Under the pieces are notes generated by a model. That model was not told the origin of the DNA. It saw only the letters and a program-made list of their open reading frames with translations, and ran no database searches. DNA of 64,000 bases from Bradyrhizobium sp. 164 (GTDB taxonomy: Bacteria > Pseudomonadota > Alphaproteobacteria > Rhizobiales > Xanthobacteraceae). Location of the stretch: positions 1 to 64,000 of the forward strand of contig NZ_JADPKA010000083.1 in the NCBI RefSeq assembly GCF_023073715.1. The letters run 5' to 3'. The position numbers and the translations under genes are program-made. Position 1 is the first letter of the stretch. Each line of letters starts with the position of its first letter. Shown here piece by piece: positions 40,618 through 50,640 of the stretch.

Positions 40618-42270
40618 TTAGTAACGCGGCTCGTACATCTGCGACTGCACCAGGGCCTTCACGTCGTTGGGCGCAGGTCCGTCAGCGAGGCCGCGCTGAA
40701 AGGCGACGTCTGCGACGGCGGCGGCGATGCGGACCGAGACCTCGCGGATGCGTGGCAGCGCCGGATAAAGGCTGCCTTGCGCGAGGTCGTCCTTGCCGAC
40801 GCAATCGGCGAGCGTGTGGGCGGCCGCCATGAACATTTCGTCGGTGACGAGGCGCGAGCGGCTGGCGACGACACCGAGGCCGACGCCGGGGAAGATGTAG
40901 GAATTGTTGCCCTGGCGCGGCACGAAGGTGCGGCCGTTGAGCGTCACCGGATCGTACGGGCTGCCGCAGGCGAACAGCGCGCGGCCCCCGGTGTAGCGGT
41001 AGGCATCCTCCGCCGCGCACTCGGCCTTCGAGGTCGGATTGGAGAGCGCAAACACGATCGGCTGCTCGTTGAGTTCGGCCATCGCCTTTAGCACCTCGGG
41101 GGTGAAGGCACCGCCGACAGCGGCGACACCGATGATCGCCGTCGGCTTCAGCGTCTTGATCGCAGTCAGGAAATCGGCGATCGGCGCCTGGCCGGCATGG
41201 GCATAGCGCAGCTTGTGGCCGGACAGGCCATCGCGGCCGCTGACGACGAGGCCGCGGGAATCCACCAGCCAGTTGCGCCGGAGCGCTTCGGCCTCCGCCA
41301 GCCCTTCCGCCATCATGGCGGAAACCACGAGATCGGCGATGCCGGTCGCCGCCTCGCCAGCGCCGAGGAACAGGATGCGCTGATCCCTGAGCTTGCCGGC
41401 GGAGACGCGGAGAGCCGAGAACAGACCAGCGAGCGCCACCGCCGCGGTGCCCTGGATGTCGTCGTTGAAGACGCAGGCCTCATCCCGGTATTTGTGCAGC
41501 AGCTTGAACGCCGAATGGTTGGCGAAATCCTCGAACTGGATCAGCACGCCCGGGAATGTCTTGCGCGCGGCCTGCATGAATTCGTCGACGAAGCTGTCAT
41601 AGGCCTCGCCCGTCAGCCGCCGCTCGCGCAGGCCGAGATAATAGGGATCGTTCAAGAGCTCTTCGTTGTTGGTGCCGACGTCGAGCACGATCGGCAGGCA
41701 CAGCTCGGGATGCACACCGGCGCAGGCCGAATAGAGCGAGAGCTTGCCGACCGGAATCCCCATGCCGTTGGCGCCGAGATCGCCGAGGCCCAGGATGCGC
41801 TCGCCGTCAGTGACGACGATCAGCCTGGCCGGATAGGGCCAGTTCTTCAGGATCTCGGCGATCTGGCCGCGATCGCGCGAGGAGATGAACATGCCGCGCG
41901 GCCGCTGGAAGATCAGGCCGTATTTCTGGCAGGCGAGCCCGACGGTCGGGGTATAGATGATCGGCTGGATCTCGTCGATGTTGTCGACGACGACGCGGAA
42001 GAACAGCGCCTCATTGCGGTCATGCAGCGCGTTCAGAGCGACGTATTTCTCCAGATCGGTCGGCAGCGTGCGCAGATTGGTCAGCACGCGCTGAGCTTGC
42101 GTCTCCATTGTCAGCACGCAAGGCGGCAGCAGGCCGCGCAGGCCCAGCGCGTCGCGCTCGGATTCGGTGAAGGCGGTGCCCTTGTTGAGCAGGGGATCGC
42201 GCAGCAGCGTCATGCCGTGTGATTGATCGGACGATGTCGGTTGGGCAGCGACCCGGGCAGGTCTATTCAC
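40618..42270 (-). CDS. NAD-dependent malic enzyme
   Basis: Oxidative decarboxylation of malate to pyruvate. From the GTG at 42270 (GGGGGAATTC in front) the protein is 550 residues, close to E. coli MaeA. Motifs: IIYTPTVGLACQKYGLIF (cited as YTPTVGLACQKYG) with the catalytic Tyr, RGMFISSRDRG, VVTDGERILGLGDLGANGMGI (cited as VTDGERILGLGDLGANGMG), FEDFANHSAFKLLHKYRD (metal), VFNDDIQGTAAVALAGL and the NAD site FLGAGEAATGIADL. ALSNPTSKAECAAEDAY is also conserved. In bacteroids of rhizobia this step feeds acetyl-CoA from C4-dicarboxylates. It is monocistronic. Confidence 0.93.
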   Translation of the reverse strand: MNRPARVAAQPTSSDQSHGMTLLRDPLLNKGTAFTESERDALGLRGLLPPCVLTMETQAQRVLTNLRTLPTDLEKYVALNALHDRNEALFFRVVVDNIDEIQPIIYTPTVGLACQKYGLIFQRPRGMFISSRDRGQIAEILKNWPYPARLIVVTDGERILGLGDLGANGMGIPVGKLSLYSACAGVHPELCLPIVLDVGTNNEELLNDPYYLGLRERRLTGEAYDSFVDEFMQAARKTFPGVLIQFEDFANHSAFKLLHKYRDEACVFNDDIQGTAAVALAGLFSALRVSAGKLRDQRILFLGAGEAATGIADLVVSAMMAEGLAEAEALRRNWLVDSRGLVVSGRDGLSGHKLRYAHAGQAPIADFLTAIKTLKPTAIIGVAAVGGAFTPEVLKAMAELNEQPIVFALSNPTSKAECAAEDAYRYTGGRALFACGSPYDPVTLNGRTFVPRQGNNSYIFPGVGLGVVASRSRLVTDEMFMAAAHTLADCVGKDDLAQGSLYPALPRIREVSVRIAAAVADVAFQRGLADGPAPNDVKALVQSQMYEPRY

Positions 42271-42477
42271 GAATTCCCCCAAGGAGTTTCTTATTGAACC
42301 GCGGACATTGTCGGCCAGCGCTCCCCCGAGATCAAGGACGTTGGGACTGAGGCATCTATTGTGATCTCGCACCGCAGCGAGATCGTCGCGCGAGATCGCA
42401 GGTCGCGCGCGACGCAAAGGTTAACGCCGCAAGCTCTTGCTCCTCATGATGCGAATTGAGAGCCTGCTCTCTCCCCT

Positions 42478-42583
42478 CGTCATTCCCGGGCGCGCGTCGG
42501 CGCGAACCCGGAATCCATTCCGCGGCCGTCTCTGCGGCCCAATGGATTCCGGGCTCGCGACTTCGTCGCGCCCCGGAATGACG
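42478..42583. repeat. Extragenic palindromic repeat
   Basis: CGTCATTCC at the left and GGAATGACG at the right end are exact inverses. Inside, CCCGGAATCCATT and AATGGATTCCGGG pair again. The element is 106 bases of nested inverted repeats without coding frame. A shorter relative (CATTCCGGG...CCCGGAATGA) is at about 45549-45573. Confidence 0.7.
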
Positions 42584-42634
42584 AGAATACCTCACGATCT
42601 GTCACGATGAGGAAGTGTTATGAGGCGGCAGCAC

Positions 42635-42735
42635 TACTCAACCTTGATGTCGGCGGACCTTACGATCGGCCACCGTTTCTCGGTCTCGGCCCTCTGGACG
42701 GCCGCGAGCGCCGCGGCGTCCCACCCTTTTGTCGC
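42635..42735 (-). pseudogene. Possible 3' remnant of a solute-binding protein gene
   Basis: A short open stretch on the minus strand ending at the TAG at 42635-42637 reads GWDAAALAAVQRAETEKRWP then IVRSADIKVE. The ending resembles the C-terminus of tricarboxylate-type (TctC) binding proteins. No start codon or upstream part of such a gene is present. Weak evidence from a short match. The region 42271-42812 otherwise contains only the palindromic repeat. Confidence 0.25.
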
Positions 42736-42812
42736 CCGCTTGTCGTCAGCGGGCTGATGCCGGAGTGAACGCTGCCGGGCGAGCGGAGGCAAGCCGGAAG
42801 ATGATAGAGCCG

Positions 42813-45143
42813 CTATCCGGCCGCCCGTCTGGGCGTCAGATTGGCGGCGCTGTCGGCCGGCGGCGCGATCTGCATCAAGATGGTCTGGGTCGCCGAGGCG
42901 ACCTCGATGCCGCTCTGCTGGAAGCGCAGCTTCATGCGGCGGTTGAATTCACGCTGGACGGGCCAGCGGCCGGCCTCGGTGCAGCGGATCTGGCCGACGA
43001 TCGACACCATTGCGCCATCGACCTTGTCGATGCCCCAGAGCTCGAGATCGCCACGGATCAGCGCACGGAACTCCGGCTCGCGCCGCATCTCGTCAACGAT
43101 GTCCTTGAGAATCTGACCGGCGCGGTCGGTATCTTCCTTGTAGGCGACGTTGACGCTGACGGAAGCGTTGCCGGCGCCACGGCTGGCATTGGTGATGGTC
43201 GTGACCGCGCTGAACGGCACGATGTGCACGGCGCCATCGCCGGCGCGCAGGCGGATGGTGCGGATCGAGACATTCTCCACCACGCCTGACAGCCCGGACA
43301 CGCTGACATTGTCGCCGACCTGCACCGTGTTCTCCAGGAGCAGGAACAGGCCCGTGATGAGGTCCTGCACCAGCTTCTGCGAACCGAAGCCGATGGCAAT
43401 GCCGACGATGCCGGCGCCCGCGAGCAGCGGGGCGACGTTGACGCCGATTTCGCTCAGCGTGGTGAGGCCGACGACGGCGGCGATCAGGCAGAGCAGCGCC
43501 GTCCGCAGCATCGGCTGGAAGGTACGTAGACGCGCGGCGCGGGCATAATGTCCGTCCCGGGACAGCGTATTGATCTGCCGGTCCAGCAGCGCGTTGCTGG
43601 CTTCCCAGATCGCGGCCGCGATGAACACTGCGACGCCGATCGTCATCACGGCCGAGATCAGCCGGCTGCCGATCTGGCCGCCGTAGAACCAGACGATCGC
43701 GTCCACGCCCCAGACTTCGAGCACCGCCACGAAGCCGATGAAGGCGATCACGCCAGATACGATCTTGCGCAGCAGCGGTAGATAGCGGTTGGCACGGATC
43801 TCGAGGCCGGGAAAGCGCTGAAGGATCTCCGGCCTGATCCGGAAGCCGCGGTCGATCAGGCTCAGCGTCAGCATGATGGCGACGCGAGTCATCAGCGCCA
43901 CCACGACCGTCCCGACGAAATACTGCAAGAGCAGCGAATAGCCGTTGCGGATGTTGAGCGCCCACACGGCCCACAGCGCAAGATCGAGCCCGATGGCAAG
44001 ATAGTGCCAGCCGCCGGCGATGCGATTGCGCAGACGGGCCGCGATCCCCTGCCGGTCGGCCGGCGCACGGATCGCTTCGGCGACCTGGCGGCGGCATTGC
44101 AGGATGATGACGACGATGAAGAGGTGCACGACCAGCATCACCATGCGCAGCAGCGCGGCATAGCCGGCACGATGCAGGCCGAGCAGCAGGGCCACATTGG
44201 CAAAGGCGATGCCGGATATGCCGACGCCGACGATGCGGCGCGCCCAGATCTCGACGTAGGCTGCGGTCTCGGCCCGAACCGGGAACAGGCCGAACGGTCC
44301 CGCCAGCGCCCGGATCACGCAGATGAGGCCGCGGGAGAACGCATAGGCGTTGACGACCGCGAGGATCACGAGACGTACTGTCGTGGGCTCGCCGATCTCG
44401 GTCCCGAGCAGCGCGGTGGCGATGCCCACGAAGACGACCACCGGCAGCAGTTCGAGCACGAGGCGTCCCAGCACGAAGGGCACCCGCAGCAGGATCTGCC
44501 AGACCCGCGCCAGACTGTGGCGGCGCCTGTGCAGTTCGGGCGCGGGGGTGACATCGGCCACCGATGACGGCGGATCGGCAATCGGCAGCGCCTGTGCTGG
44601 CAGGCGCGCGGTCTGCGGCACGCGTCCTTCCAGGAACGCAACCGGACGCCGGATTAGGCGGAACATCACCCATTCGGCCGAAAGGGCGCAGCCGAGCACC
44701 AGCGCCAGCTTCCAGGCGGTCTCGATCAAAAGATTGTAGGCGGCGGGATCGTTCGCGGTCCGCATGATCCAGTAATAGAACGCCGGAAAATGCGTGAGCG
44801 TCCGCGCCATGCTGGCGATCTCGCTCGATATCGAACCGATCTCCTCCGACACGGTGAGCAGGAGCTGTGCACCGAGGCCATCGGCCGAGAGCGGGATCGG
44901 CGATTTCTGCTCAGGCGCGGCCGGTGCCGGCTGCTGACCAGATGCATTCGCGATCGCGCGCAGCGTGTCGATCATGTGCGCACGCTTCTTGTCGTCCTGC
45001 AGTGTCTCCAGCGCGCGCTTGGCTTCCTCAGGCGACAGCGCGGCCGTACTGCTCGCAGCCGGCGTCTCGGCGCGGGCGCCGCAGAGAGATGAGATCGCGA
45101 GGAAGAGAGCAGCGAGGAGCGCCGGGGCGAACTTATGCGACAC
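42813..45143 (-). CDS. YbiO-type mechanosensitive channel (MscS family)
   Basis: A 776-residue inner-membrane channel that opens on membrane tension to release solutes. A signal peptide (residues 1-25) is followed by a periplasmic helical region with Ala/Pro-rich stretch (to about 130), then about ten transmembrane helices. The C-terminal MscS core begins near VAPLLAGAGIVGIAIGFGSQKLVQDLITG (cited as AGAGIVGIAIGFGSQKLVQD), the pore-lining TM3, and the cytoplasmic beta domain VQVGDNVSVSGLSGVVENVSIRTIRLRAGDG (cited as GLSGVVENVSIRTIRLRAGD). Length and layout match YbiO rather than the small MscS. It is monocistronic. Confidence 0.88.
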   Translation of the reverse strand: MSHKFAPALLAALFLAISSLCGARAETPAASSTAALSPEEAKRALETLQDDKKRAHMIDTLRAIANASGQQPAPAAPEQKSPIPLSADGLGAQLLLTVSEEIGSISSEIASMARTLTHFPAFYYWIMRTANDPAAYNLLIETAWKLALVLGCALSAEWVMFRLIRRPVAFLEGRVPQTARLPAQALPIADPPSSVADVTPAPELHRRRHSLARVWQILLRVPFVLGRLVLELLPVVVFVGIATALLGTEIGEPTTVRLVILAVVNAYAFSRGLICVIRALAGPFGLFPVRAETAAYVEIWARRIVGVGISGIAFANVALLLGLHRAGYAALLRMVMLVVHLFIVVIILQCRRQVAEAIRAPADRQGIAARLRNRIAGGWHYLAIGLDLALWAVWALNIRNGYSLLLQYFVGTVVVALMTRVAIMLTLSLIDRGFRIRPEILQRFPGLEIRANRYLPLLRKIVSGVIAFIGFVAVLEVWGVDAIVWFYGGQIGSRLISAVMTIGVAVFIAAAIWEASNALLDRQINTLSRDGHYARAARLRTFQPMLRTALLCLIAAVVGLTTLSEIGVNVAPLLAGAGIVGIAIGFGSQKLVQDLITGLFLLLENTVQVGDNVSVSGLSGVVENVSIRTIRLRAGDGAVHIVPFSAVTTITNASRGAGNASVSVNVAYKEDTDRAGQILKDIVDEMRREPEFRALIRGDLELWGIDKVDGAMVSIVGQIRCTEAGRWPVQREFNRRMKLRFQQSGIEVASATQTILMQIAPPADSAANLTPRRAAG

Positions 45144-45380
45144 GAAGATTCCTTGGATAAAACAGATGCGCCGGCGGAGTCGGAATCGTCACCACCGAAG
45201 CACATGCGTCATGTCGGATGACCGTTATTCGCCCCGGACCTGTGTCGGAAGTTGGCCTTCGAGGCGACATTCTCTTGGCATTTGCCGCAATGCAGGATCG
45301 AAGATGGCGCGGGCTCAGCGCAGCTGAGACGTCATGAGAACACTGCGCGCGCAAGGGCTCTCCCGCTGTTCCGCAACGCT

Positions 45381-45537
45381 ATCGCATCTGGGAAGCGGAA
45401 TCCCTGCGGCCGATCCTTCGAGCCGCCCGCTTTGGCGGGGACTCGAGGCCAATTAGCCTCATCCTGAGGAGACCGCGGAGCGGTCGTCTCGAAGGACGAG
45501 GCGCTTGCTCAGGCCGGTCCAAGAGATCGCATGCGAC
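45381..45537. repeat. Palindromic repeat element (copy 2, inverted relative to copy 1)
   Basis: It begins ATCGCATCTGGGAAGCGG, which corresponds to the inverse of the right end of copy 1 (CCGCTTCCCATATGCGAT). It goes through CCGCCCGCTTTGGCGGG and GGAGACCGCGGAGCGGTCGTC in the same order as the inverse of copy 1 at 19151-19349, and ends near CATGCGACT. It is about 40 bases shorter because the central block is missing. Confidence 0.7.
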
Positions 45538-45949
45538 TGCCCTGCGCCATTCCGGGAATTGGCCCGGAATGACGACAGGGAGGGAGGAGGGACAAGGCAG
45601 GACTTCAATACGTACGTCGCGGCGGGCCTCGGCGCGGCCAGCCCATGATCGACGTGATGCAAAATACAGCGCCGGGAAGGTAGGGGCTTTGCCTCACTGA
45701 TGCAGCCCGCTAAACCTTGACCCGGCGTGCCGTTCGCGGTTTCGCCGCTATGCGATAGTCCGAACGAGCTCCATCGCACTTAGCGGCTGGATCTGCGGAG
45801 GTGGTGTCATAGACCTCCCCTTGCTCATGAGGTGGACGTTGCGCGTCGCTTGTTTGCGACCACTGCGATGCTCCTCCCGAGACACAAAACTGTCAAGCGG
45901 GATCGATGATCTGAAGGATCACATTTGAAGGCGCGAGTTCCCTGAACGG

Positions 45950-46100
45950 GGCATGGTGACATCATGCTCCTGTTTTGCCCGACGTGTCAAACCGACTTCG
46001 TAAAATCCGCAAGCGCGCGACGTGACCGGCAAGCCATTGATTCCACTATCCCCGGCTACTGTGCATGGGGTTGTTTTCGCAGTTTTTGTCCATGGCCGGC
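45950..46100. repeat. Probable interspersed intergenic element
   Basis: The block GCTCCTGTTTTGCCCGACGTG (start, 20 bases at 45965 on) through CTACTGTGCATGGGGTTG near 46058 resembles an intergenic sequence I associate with many places in Bradyrhizobium genomes. There is no second copy in the window, so this rests on recollection. Confidence 0.3.
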
Positions 46101-46104
46101 TTGC

Positions 46105-47142
46105 CTAGAGAAACATATCTGCCAGATCGACCGACGAGGACTTCCCGACCCGGTCGAAGTTTTGCGCCAGCCAGCTTTGCGCCGCCGCGCGGCCCTCGTC
46201 GCGCAGGCGGCACAACAGGCTCCATTCCGGGTGGAATTGCGTGGCCGTGCCGAGCTGCGACATCAGCTGGTCGTTGCCGATCCAGTGCATGTACATGCGG
46301 CTGTGCCTGTCGCTGTCGAGCTCGCCGTCGTCGATCAGCCGCGTGGCGAAGGCGATCGCGCGCATTTCTCGCATCAACGACGAATTGAAGCTGATCTCGT
46401 TGATGCGGTGGAGGACGTCAGCCGCACTGGTCGGCAGCGCGTCGCGCCGGATCGCCGTGACCTGCACGATGATAACGTCGTGGCTGCCCTTGCGGTAGAT
46501 GAGCGGGTAGATCGCGGGATTGCCGAGATAGCCGCCATCCCAATAATGCTCGCCGTCGATCTCGACGGCCTGAAAATAGGGCGGCAGGCAGGCCGAGGCG
46601 AGCACGGTTTCTGCGGTGAGAAACGGGCTCTGGAATACCTTGATCTTGCCGGTGCGGACGTTGGTGGCGTTGAGAAAAAGCTGCGGCGCCTCGGGCGAGG
46701 AATTGAGCCTGTCGAAATCGACCACGCGCTGCAGCAGCGAGCGGAGCGGATTGAAGTGGAACGGATTGAGCAGGTTCGGCGGCAGCGTGTGCGTCAGCGT
46801 GTGGATGACGGCGTGGACCGGATGATATTCCGGCGGCAGCTTCAGGGCCTGGATCCACTGGTTGAGCGGCGAGAGCAAATCGTACGCCCTGTCCATGCGC
46901 GAGACTTCGTACCAGAATGCGTGCAGGCTCTGCCGCGCCGCCTCCGCGCCCCCGTTTGCCATGCCGGAGGCCAGCGCCACCGCATTCATCGCGCCGGCGC
47001 TGGTGGCGCTGATCGCTTCGATCGCGAGCCTGCCGTCCTCGAGCACCTGGTCGAGCACGCCCCAGACGAAGGCGCCGTGCGCGCCGCCGCCCTGGAGCGC
47101 GAAGTTGACGTTCTTGCGATCCGCGGTGCCGGTGGCTGTCAC
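46105..47142 (-). CDS. Patatin-like phospholipase family protein
   Basis: A 345-residue cytosolic lipid acyl hydrolase of the patatin type. The oxyanion loop is LQGGGAHGAFVWG (about residues 15-27), the nucleophile elbow EAISATSAGAMNAV (Ser in ATSAG, with Ala in place of the first Gly of GxSxG), and the catalytic Asp is in YWDGGYLGNP. The GTG at 47142 overlaps the stop of the PPK2 gene (GTGA), which fixes the start; longer readings into the PPK2 gene are out-of-context. It is the last gene of a seven-gene leftward operon with a branched-chain type importer. Confidence 0.87.
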   Translation of the reverse strand: MTATGTADRKNVNFALQGGGAHGAFVWGVLDQVLEDGRLAIEAISATSAGAMNAVALASGMANGGAEAARQSLHAFWYEVSRMDRAYDLLSPLNQWIQALKLPPEYHPVHAVIHTLTHTLPPNLLNPFHFNPLRSLLQRVVDFDRLNSSPEAPQLFLNATNVRTGKIKVFQSPFLTAETVLASACLPPYFQAVEIDGEHYWDGGYLGNPAIYPLIYRKGSHDVIIVQVTAIRRDALPTSAADVLHRINEISFNSSLMREMRAIAFATRLIDDGELDSDRHSRMYMHWIGNDQLMSQLGTATQFHPEWSLLCRLRDEGRAAAQSWLAQNFDRVGKSSSVDLADMFL

Positions 47143-48068
47143 TTTGCCCGCTTCTTGCCTCCCTTTCCTTCTTTCTCCAGCTCCTTGCGCACCTCGTCGA
47201 ACTCCTGCAGCGAGGCCTTGTCGACACGAGGAAATTTCAGGTCCAATCTTTCGAGCGCAGCATTGATCACGGAGCCGATCACGACGCGGGCGAACCATTT
47301 GTGGTCGGCGGGCACCACGTACCACGGCGCATGAGGTGTCGACGTGTGCCGCACAATGTCCTGATAGACGGCCTGGTAGCGCGGCCACAGCGCGCGCTCC
47401 TTGATATCGTCCATCGAGAACTTCCACTGCTTGGCCGGCTCTTCCAGCCGGTCGAGGAAGCGCTCGCGCTGCTCCTCCTTGGAGACATTGAGGAAGAACT
47501 TCAGCACCACGGTGCCGTTGCGGCAGAGATAGCGCTCGAAGGCGGAGATGTCCTCGAACCGCTCCTTCCAGATGTTCTTGGTGACGAGCTTTGCCGGCAG
47601 CTTCTCCTTGGCGAGGATCTCCGGATGCACCCGCGTCACCAGGCATTCCTCGTAATGGGAGCGGTTGAAGATGCCGATACGGCCGCGCTCCGGCAGCGCG
47701 ACCACGTGGCGCCACAGGAAGTCGTGATCGAGCTCCTTGCTGCTCGGCGCCTTGAAAGAATGGACCTCGCAGCCCTGCGGATTGATGCCGTCGAAGATCG
47801 CCTTGATCGCACTGTCCTTGCCGCCGGCGTCCATGGCCTGGAATACGATCAGAAGCGACCAGCGGTCCTGGGCATAGAGCGTCTCCTGAAACGCGATCAG
47901 CCGCGTCTTGTTGGCCTCCAGGATCTCCTGCGCCTTCTCCTTGTCGAGATCGCCCTTCTCGTCGGTCTTGTGGTCCTTGAGGCGAAACTTACCGGATCCA
48001 TCATAACGGAACGGCGTAATGTAACGGTCGAGCTCCTGGGCGATCGATCTGGACGGCTTCTTGTTCAT
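47139..48068 (-). CDS. Polyphosphate kinase 2 family protein
   Basis: A 309-residue PPK2 enzyme that moves phosphate between polyphosphate and nucleotides. Walker A is VFQAMDAGGKDSAIKAIFDG (cited as AMDAGGKDSAIKAI), the lid and Walker B region are RIGIFNRSHYEECLVTRVHP, and the C-terminal part has YVVPADHKWFARVVIGSVI. The one-domain length and the sequence GGKDSAIKAIFDGINPQG suggest class III, which can phosphorylate AMP and ADP. The ATG overlaps the LivM stop (ATGA), and its stop overlaps the patatin start, so three proteins of seemingly unrelated function are translationally linked. Confidence 0.92.
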   Translation of the reverse strand: MNKKPSRSIAQELDRYITPFRYDGSGKFRLKDHKTDEKGDLDKEKAQEILEANKTRLIAFQETLYAQDRWSLLIVFQAMDAGGKDSAIKAIFDGINPQGCEVHSFKAPSSKELDHDFLWRHVVALPERGRIGIFNRSHYEECLVTRVHPEILAKEKLPAKLVTKNIWKERFEDISAFERYLCRNGTVVLKFFLNVSKEEQRERFLDRLEEPAKQWKFSMDDIKERALWPRYQAVYQDIVRHTSTPHAPWYVVPADHKWFARVVIGSVINAALERLDLKFPRVDKASLQEFDEVRKELEKEGKGGKKRAK

Positions 48069-49048
48069 GAGTTCGGGGACACCTTGCGTTGCGGCTTCAG
48101 TCGGTCGAGCACGCTACCAAGAATGCCCTTGGGAAGGAATATGATGAAAAGCACGAGCAGCACGCCATAGACGAGATTGTCCCAGCCGACCGCCCTGGTG
48201 CCGAAGCCGATGCGCAAGGTCTCCGCAAGCAGGATGGTGATGATGGCGCCGACGGTCGGGCCGAGCGAGACGAACAAGCCGCCGACGATGGCCGCGAACA
48301 CCATCTGGAGCGACACGGCGATGCCGCTGACAGTATCGGGCGTGATGAACATCTGGTACTGGCAGTAGATCGCGCCGGCGAGCGCCGTCATCAGCGCGCT
48401 GAGCAGCGTGATCTTCAATTTCTCCGCGGTGACGTCGACGCCGGCCGCGGCGGCGGCATCCTCGTCCTCTGAGATCGCCTCCAGCGCATGGCGAGCCATG
48501 CTGCGGTCGACCCAGTGCCAGACCACGATGCCAAAAAGCCAGATCGCGAGCGCGATCAGATACCAGGTGGTCTTGTCGTCGAATTGCAGCGCCAGCAGCC
48601 TGTTGCCGGACGCCCGGTTCGGCGTGTAGCCGAGCGAGCCGCCGGTATAATCGCGCGTCGCGGTGATCACCTGGAGCACGATGCCTGATAGCGCCAGCGT
48701 CACCAGCACGAAATAATGCCCGGTGATGCGGAAGCGGAAGCAGGGATAGCCGACGATCAGCGCCAGCGCACCGGCCGCGGCCATGCTGACGGGAATGCCG
48801 ACCCATGGCGATAGGCCGAGGTGATTCCACAACAGCGCGGTGACATAGGCGCCGATCCCCATGAAGCCGCCGTGCCCGAGCGAGACGAGGCCGAACCGCC
48901 CCATCATCGACCAGGACGTATAGGCGAACGACCAAATCAGGATCAGCACCAGGATATGCAGGTGATAGGGATCACGATAGACGAAAGGGAGCGCGACCAG
49001 CGCCGCCAGACCGATCCCCCAGGCTGCAAGTCGTCCCTGCCCCATCAT
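48065..49048 (-). CDS. livM: Branched-chain amino-acid type ABC permease LivM (second system)
   Basis: A 327-residue permease with ILIWSFAYTSWSMMGRFGLVSLGHGGFMGIGAY (cited as MGRFGLVSLGHGGFMGIGAY) and ITGHYFVLVTLALSGIVLQVI (cited as ITGHYFVLVTLALSG), the LivM signatures, and FVSLGPTVGAIITILLAETL toward the end. The start is MMGQGRLAAWG at 49048, overlapping the LivH stop. It ends with the ATGA overlap to PPK2. Confidence 0.9.
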   Translation of the reverse strand: MMGQGRLAAWGIGLAALVALPFVYRDPYHLHILVLILIWSFAYTSWSMMGRFGLVSLGHGGFMGIGAYVTALLWNHLGLSPWVGIPVSMAAAGALALIVGYPCFRFRITGHYFVLVTLALSGIVLQVITATRDYTGGSLGYTPNRASGNRLLALQFDDKTTWYLIALAIWLFGIVVWHWVDRSMARHALEAISEDEDAAAAAGVDVTAEKLKITLLSALMTALAGAIYCQYQMFITPDTVSGIAVSLQMVFAAIVGGLFVSLGPTVGAIITILLAETLRIGFGTRAVGWDNLVYGVLLVLFIIFLPKGILGSVLDRLKPQRKVSPNS

Positions 49049-49926
49049 CGGCGCCTCGCCAGGAGGCCTGCGGGCCGGATGAACATCATGACGATGAAGA
49101 AGGCGAAGGCGAGCACGTAGCCCCATTCGAGATCGGAGAACAGGCCGCCGAGCGAGATGATCTCGGCGAACACGAAGGACGCGATGAAGCCGCCGATGAA
49201 ATTGCCTAAGCCGCCGAGCACGCAGATCAGGAACGTGATCGGCCCGAAGGAGAGGCCGACGAAGGGATGCACGTCATATTGCAGCACCAGAAGGCAGGCA
49301 GCGAGCCCGGCCAGCGCACCTCCAAGAGCCGAGGTGATGAGATAGATCCGCTTGGTGTCGACCCCCATCAGCGCCATGATCTGCCGGTCCTGCGAGATGG
49401 CGCGGATCGCGGTGCCGGTGAAGGTGCGCGTCATGAACAGGTAGACCGCAACCATGCCGACCAGTGCCGCCACGAAGGACAGCAGCCGTGCGTAGCTGAA
49501 ATTCATGTCGCCGAAGGCGAGCACCGGTAGGCGGATGCCGAGATTGCGGAAGTCGATGCCGAAGGCGACGGTGGCAAAGCTCTGGAGCACGAACAGCACG
49601 CCGCCGGTCGCGAGCAGTTGATTGATCGGCGGCGCCGTGAGCAGCGGCGCGATCACGAGGTAGTGGAGCGCCGCGCCGAGGAGCGCAACCAGCAGGATAG
49701 TGAAGGGCGCAGCGATGAAATAGCTGACGCCGTAATACTGCACCATGAAATACATGGCGTACATGCCGATCATCACGAGCTCGGCATAGCAGATCCAGGT
49801 CACGTCGATGACGCCGAAGATCAGGTTGAGGCCGAGCGCGAGCAGCGCCAGCACGCCGCCGAGCAGGATGCCGTTGATCACGGCCTCCAGCAGATAAATG
49901 TCGAAGACGTCCAGAAATGCCTGCAT
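49045..49926 (-). CDS. livH: Branched-chain amino-acid type ABC permease LivH (second system)
   Basis: A 293-residue permease. INGILLGGVLALLALGLNLIFGVIDVTW (cited as LALLALGLNLIFGVID) is the conserved first helix pair, and FGPITFLICVLGGLGNFIGGFIAS (cited as LICVLGGLGNFIGGFIAS) the C-terminal motif. It lies six bases after LivF and overlaps LivM by four bases. Confidence 0.9.
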   Translation of the reverse strand: MQAFLDVFDIYLLEAVINGILLGGVLALLALGLNLIFGVIDVTWICYAELVMIGMYAMYFMVQYYGVSYFIAAPFTILLVALLGAALHYLVIAPLLTAPPINQLLATGGVLFVLQSFATVAFGIDFRNLGIRLPVLAFGDMNFSYARLLSFVAALVGMVAVYLFMTRTFTGTAIRAISQDRQIMALMGVDTKRIYLITSALGGALAGLAACLLVLQYDVHPFVGLSFGPITFLICVLGGLGNFIGGFIASFVFAEIISLGGLFSDLEWGYVLAFAFFIVMMFIRPAGLLARRR

Positions 49927-49932
49927 GCCCCC

Positions 49933-50636
<704 letters not shown>

Positions 50637-50640
<4 letters not shown>

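Larger units (their letters stand above)
45144..46104. other. 961-bp region without a supported gene
   Basis: It contains the palindromic element at 45381-45537, a short CATTCCGGG palindrome at about 45549, and the block at about 45960-46100. Open frames here are shadows of the repeats and lack ribosome binding sites. The promoter of the channel gene should be in the first 200 bases. Confidence 0.5.

Noticed and set aside
45459..45779. A 106-codon minus-strand frame
   Set aside because: It runs through the palindromic repeat and has no ribosome binding site or family similarity.
47143..47715. N-terminal extension of the patatin gene into the PPK2 gene
   Set aside because: The extension is out-of-frame PPK2 sequence; the GTG at 47142 overlapping the PPK2 stop begins right before the patatin motif.
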